A DNA stretch of 64,000 nt from Bacteroidia bacterium (GTDB taxonomy: Bacteria > Bacteroidota > Bacteroidia > Chitinophagales > Chitinophagaceae): the NCBI GenBank assembly GCA_030426665.1, contig JAUHYD010000007.1, positions 1-64,000 on the forward strand, read 5' to 3'. The notes below the pieces were generated by a model. That model saw nothing but the letters and a program-made list of their open reading frames with translations, searched no databases and had not been told where the DNA came from. The stretch's first letter is position 1, and each line of letters starts with the position of its first letter. A program made the position numbers and the translations under genes. Positions 61,498-64,000 of the stretch are shown here, piece by piece.

Positions 61498-61584
61498 TTG
61501 CAATAGCTAATATTTTGACCAGAGGGTGGAGGCAGTTATTTATAGGACAGAAGCATATAGTGCTGCTACGGGCGATACAATCGC

Positions 61585-61677
61585 CTAGCGAGGCATTCGG
61601 ATTGCAAATGCGGACGAGTCTTGTTTCGCAAGTCGAAAAGACTTGCAGAGGTTTTGTCACAAGTGGAAAACACTTGC
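61585..61677. repeat. REP-like repeat with double hairpin
   Basis: GGATTGCAAATGCGGACGAGT then GCAAGTC/GACTTGC (61628-61646) and CAAGTG/CACTTG (61660-61676), the second stem having compensatory G/C changes relative to the 15534 copy. The linker GGTTTTGTCACAAGT matches the 15501-15553 copy. Same family as at 57842. It lies upstream of barrel gene 2 and downstream of the KAP gene. Confidence 0.75.
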
Positions 61678-61713
61678 GCCCTTTAGTCGGGGTTGCCAGA
61701 CTAAACAGAGAAA

Positions 61714-63558
61714 TTATTGCTCAAGTGCCTTTAAAAAGCCCTGAATTGTCTTTTCGACCTTTTCAAACACGAAGCCACTAACTTCTCCTTTTCTCTCAAC
61801 AACCAATTTATTAATAAGTTTTACTACATCTTGCCACCAAGAATATTCAGGTTTTAAGTTCTCAATAAATTCGGGATGTCTATATCGTCTTATAAGGGAA
61901 GTTATAATGTCGGCTTTTTGCGTGTTTCTTAGATTTGTGTACACACTTACAAAACGCTCGGGGTTAATGTGAGTTAGAATAGCTACGTCATAATATATGT
62001 TATCGCGTGAATTGGAAAGGGTAAGCTGAGTTATAAATTTTACCGGATCAGAGGCTAAACAGTTTAAAAGTTCCTCAGCTTTGTCTGAAACATCATTTAT
62101 CTGGGCATCGTTGACAACCTTAGTCACGGAACTAATAAAATCAACAAAATCGGAATCTGATAAATCTGTATATTCATATCCGGCATAGTGATTGCCTGGA
62201 AATTGTTCATGCTTCTGCATTACTAGCTTTCCTCTTGACCTAAGTTCATCGAAATTTTGAAGACCTAAAGACTTGATTTGATTCCATTCCTTATCAAAAA
62301 GACCTTTTTTAGAGAGAAACTTCAAAATGCTGATAACATGCATTAATACATATTTATCATCAAACTTATAGGTAACTAAATCGTCCCAAACAGCATCTCG
62401 GATGGCTACAAAGACATCATCTTCTAGGTTTTCAAACATTAATAGTTTCATCCACGCAGGGGTGTTTTCATCATGAAAATAGCTGCTTGAAAGTATATTC
62501 CTTTTAAGCTCCTCGCAGTTCATTGTCCCGTTATTAAAATAAGCGACAAAAAAATTGAAATGTATAGGGTGGTAATAGAAATTAAAAACATTATATTTTT
62601 TCTTTATTTTTTGCGCAATGGTTGGCTTGTTATTAATATTTCCCTCAAAATCTAGCAGAAATAATTGAGGAATATTATTAACGAGCAAATCGCCTTTTTT
62701 GATTTCTATTGAAAGAGCGAAAAATAATTCTAGGATGTGGGGCACTAACCCCTCTTTCTCCTCAAGATCATCTGGAAGAAACTCGCAAAATCGGTCAAAA
62801 TCCATAATTGACTGCTTTAGATGTCGGAGATTGTTATAGCCGCCGTTTCTATAAATTTCTTTAAGCAATTCCATGTTTTCATTCAATGTTCTTATTATGT
62901 CCGATGTGCGCGTGACTTCTATAAATGTTTTTAGTGCAGCATCGAGATCTGAATAAATGTTAAAGCTTTTTCCTACTAACTTCTCTTTGATCTGAATGTA
63001 TGAAAAACTGGTGGCTCCGCTTTGAAGGTCATTTTGCGACATAATCTGTTTTTCGTTTGCAACTAAGATTACTTTCATTCCATAATTCTCTACAAATTGA
63101 TTAATATATCCTAGTAAGTCAGTCACGGAAATTGAACAACGTTCCAAATCGTCAAATATTAGAACGCGGTTCTCATTAAGTTTGTTGAATTCTTTTAAAT
63201 TGATACTTGGAATGGTGGAATTGACTGTGATATCATCTTTACCATCGCCATTTAAATCGATTTTAAAAGCCCCCTTTAGTATTCCTCCTAATACTTTCGC
63301 AGTTAATTTTGTCACTTTGGAGCTTAGTATCGGATGCATTTGTTCGTAAAACGCATCTTCGATTTCACGTGGTGATGTTATTCCATATAAGCTCACCCGT
63401 AAGTACTTGTATTTATTATGTTGAGATACAAACTCTTTGATGAACCATGTCTTACCAGATCCCCATTCACCACACAGCATAACTGCATATTCAGGAGCAT
63501 TGTTTAAGTCAAGATAGTATTCTAAATATTCAGTGATATGCTTATTGGTATCGGGCAT
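61714..63558 (-). CDS. KAP family P-loop NTPase
   Basis: 614 residues. KAP-type STAND NTPase: Walker A CGEWGSGKTWFIKEF (about 29-43), preceded by an N-terminal helix, and Walker B RVLIFDDLERC (Asp 136-137) after a long insertion that has no clear transmembrane segment here. The remaining two thirds are helical, with no recognised effector domain. Soluble KAP proteins of this kind are frequent in accessory and defence loci; no partner gene is seen nearby. AT-rich codons suggest transfer. The 442 bases after its start (63559-64000) hold only small direct repeats and a hairpin. Confidence 0.75.
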   Translation of the reverse strand: MPDTNKHITEYLEYYLDLNNAPEYAVMLCGEWGSGKTWFIKEFVSQHNKYKYLRVSLYGITSPREIEDAFYEQMHPILSSKVTKLTAKVLGGILKGAFKIDLNGDGKDDITVNSTIPSINLKEFNKLNENRVLIFDDLERCSISVTDLLGYINQFVENYGMKVILVANEKQIMSQNDLQSGATSFSYIQIKEKLVGKSFNIYSDLDAALKTFIEVTRTSDIIRTLNENMELLKEIYRNGGYNNLRHLKQSIMDFDRFCEFLPDDLEEKEGLVPHILELFFALSIEIKKGDLLVNNIPQLFLLDFEGNINNKPTIAQKIKKKYNVFNFYYHPIHFNFFVAYFNNGTMNCEELKRNILSSSYFHDENTPAWMKLLMFENLEDDVFVAIRDAVWDDLVTYKFDDKYVLMHVISILKFLSKKGLFDKEWNQIKSLGLQNFDELRSRGKLVMQKHEQFPGNHYAGYEYTDLSDSDFVDFISSVTKVVNDAQINDVSDKAEELLNCLASDPVKFITQLTLSNSRDNIYYDVAILTHINPERFVSVYTNLRNTQKADIITSLIRRYRHPEFIENLKPEYSWWQDVVKLINKLVVERKGEVSGFVFEKVEKTIQGFLKALEQ

Positions 63559-63838
63559 AAATTAAGGATGGTTTAATTAAATTTTACATGAAATTGCATT
63601 CTGTGAAAGTACAATGTTCTTGACCAATAGTAAAGAGAAGGATGCGGCATATTCTTGTTCACCGCACTTGGCAAAGTAACTCGCCCCCGCTTAGCGAAGT
63701 CAAATAAATTGTGGTTTGTCATACGTCGCTCGACTACGTCACAACGGCGGTCAATCGCCTAGTTGACGAATATAGGATGCCCCAACCGTCGAAGCCGAGT
63801 CTTATGATGTCGCGGTATCTTTGCCACAAAGGGTAATT

Positions 63839-63870
63839 TGTGTAACATAGTTGTGTAACATTTGTGTAGC
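63839..63870. repeat. TGTGTAACAT direct repeats
   Basis: TGTGTAACAT at 63839-63848 and 63852-63861, followed by TGTGTAGC at 63863-63870: three spaced copies of a short motif of the kind that stands beside tyrosine-recombinase genes or their arm sites in Bacteroidota. No integrase is inside the window; it may lie just beyond the right edge. Confidence 0.45.
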
Positions 63871-63946
63871 TTTTTATTTAGACTACGTAAAACTACATCG
63901 AAGCAAAAAAAACAAAATACACCTGAAAGGTTTACTGGAAAAGGAA

Positions 63947-63968
63947 CAGGAGCGAAAAACCGCTCCTG
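63947..63968. terminator. Hairpin near right edge
   Basis: CAGGAGCG (63947-63954) pairs with CGCTCCTG (63961-63968) around AAAAAC. No long T run follows (TATTGTG). It may terminate a transcript reading in from the right or belong to the element that follows. Confidence 0.5.
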
Positions 63969-64000
63969 TATTGTGTTTCAGCTTTTAGGCTGTGTAGTCC

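Overview
The window reads as a chromosomal segment of a Bacteroidota bacterium, most likely Chitinophagia/Chitinophagaceae-like. Reasons: a gliding-motility/type IX secretion type C-terminal domain, a TonB protein with MORN-type repeats, YqgE, DUF4175, DUF4402, DUF885, kynureninase, a short 471-residue arginine-decarboxylase-type enzyme, no Shine-Dalgarno signals, and TAnnTTTG promoter boxes. No rRNA gene and no intact tRNA gene was seen.

Layout. 1-611: gene remnants and a 12-bp inverted repeat. 612-10631: mostly housekeeping genes: an acetyltransferase/ilvE/DMT-exporter run divergent from a MocR-type regulator, an arginine-decarboxylase-type enzyme, YqgE, an RluA-family pseudouridine synthase, a queuosine-precursor transporter and a DUF885 lipoprotein. 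10632-16210 is an accessory island: 104-bp tandem repeats, a dispersed hairpin-rich repeat, a degenerate tRNA-Pro, a GyrB-like protein without a recognisable ATP site, a duplicated 3' end of pyrD, a truncated RNA 2'-phosphotransferase (KptA), REP-like hairpins and a small membrane protein. 16212-36480: pyrD, kynU, lemA/TPM genes, an inserted P-loop ATPase, guaB, a desaturase, a methyltransferase, a TonB protein, a SUMF1-type protein, an aminotransferase, a thioredoxin, ABC-F, a flavoprotein reductase and a KUP potassium transporter.

36741-42573 is the most coherent pathway. Six co-directional genes look like a complete route to activated 8-amino-Kdo (Kdo8N) for lipopolysaccharide: KdnA-type aminotransferase, KdnB-type oxidase, KdsA, a transaldolase/FSA-like domain fused to a CBS pair, a KdsC-like HAD phosphatase and KdsB. 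The expected arabinose-5-phosphate isomerase (KdsD, SIS+CBS) is missing, and the transaldolase-CBS fusion occupies its place.

42618-56105: secreted proteins, an erythromycin-esterase-like protein, a gliding-type secreted protein, a GAF/DHp/PAS protein without a kinase ATPase domain, DUF4175, TerC, PrmC, a GT-C-like membrane protein and a DUF4402 protein. 56442-64000 is a second variable region: a decayed HEPN/MNT toxin-antitoxin pair, two paralogous beta-barrel proteins (one with a 12-C tract at its promoter), a FlgO-like/TPR/AraC regulator, a KAP NTPase, and short repeats at the right edge that may begin another mobile element.

Limits: functions are assigned from motifs and memory of families, without database searches. 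Promoters are given only where the TAnnTTTG box is visible.
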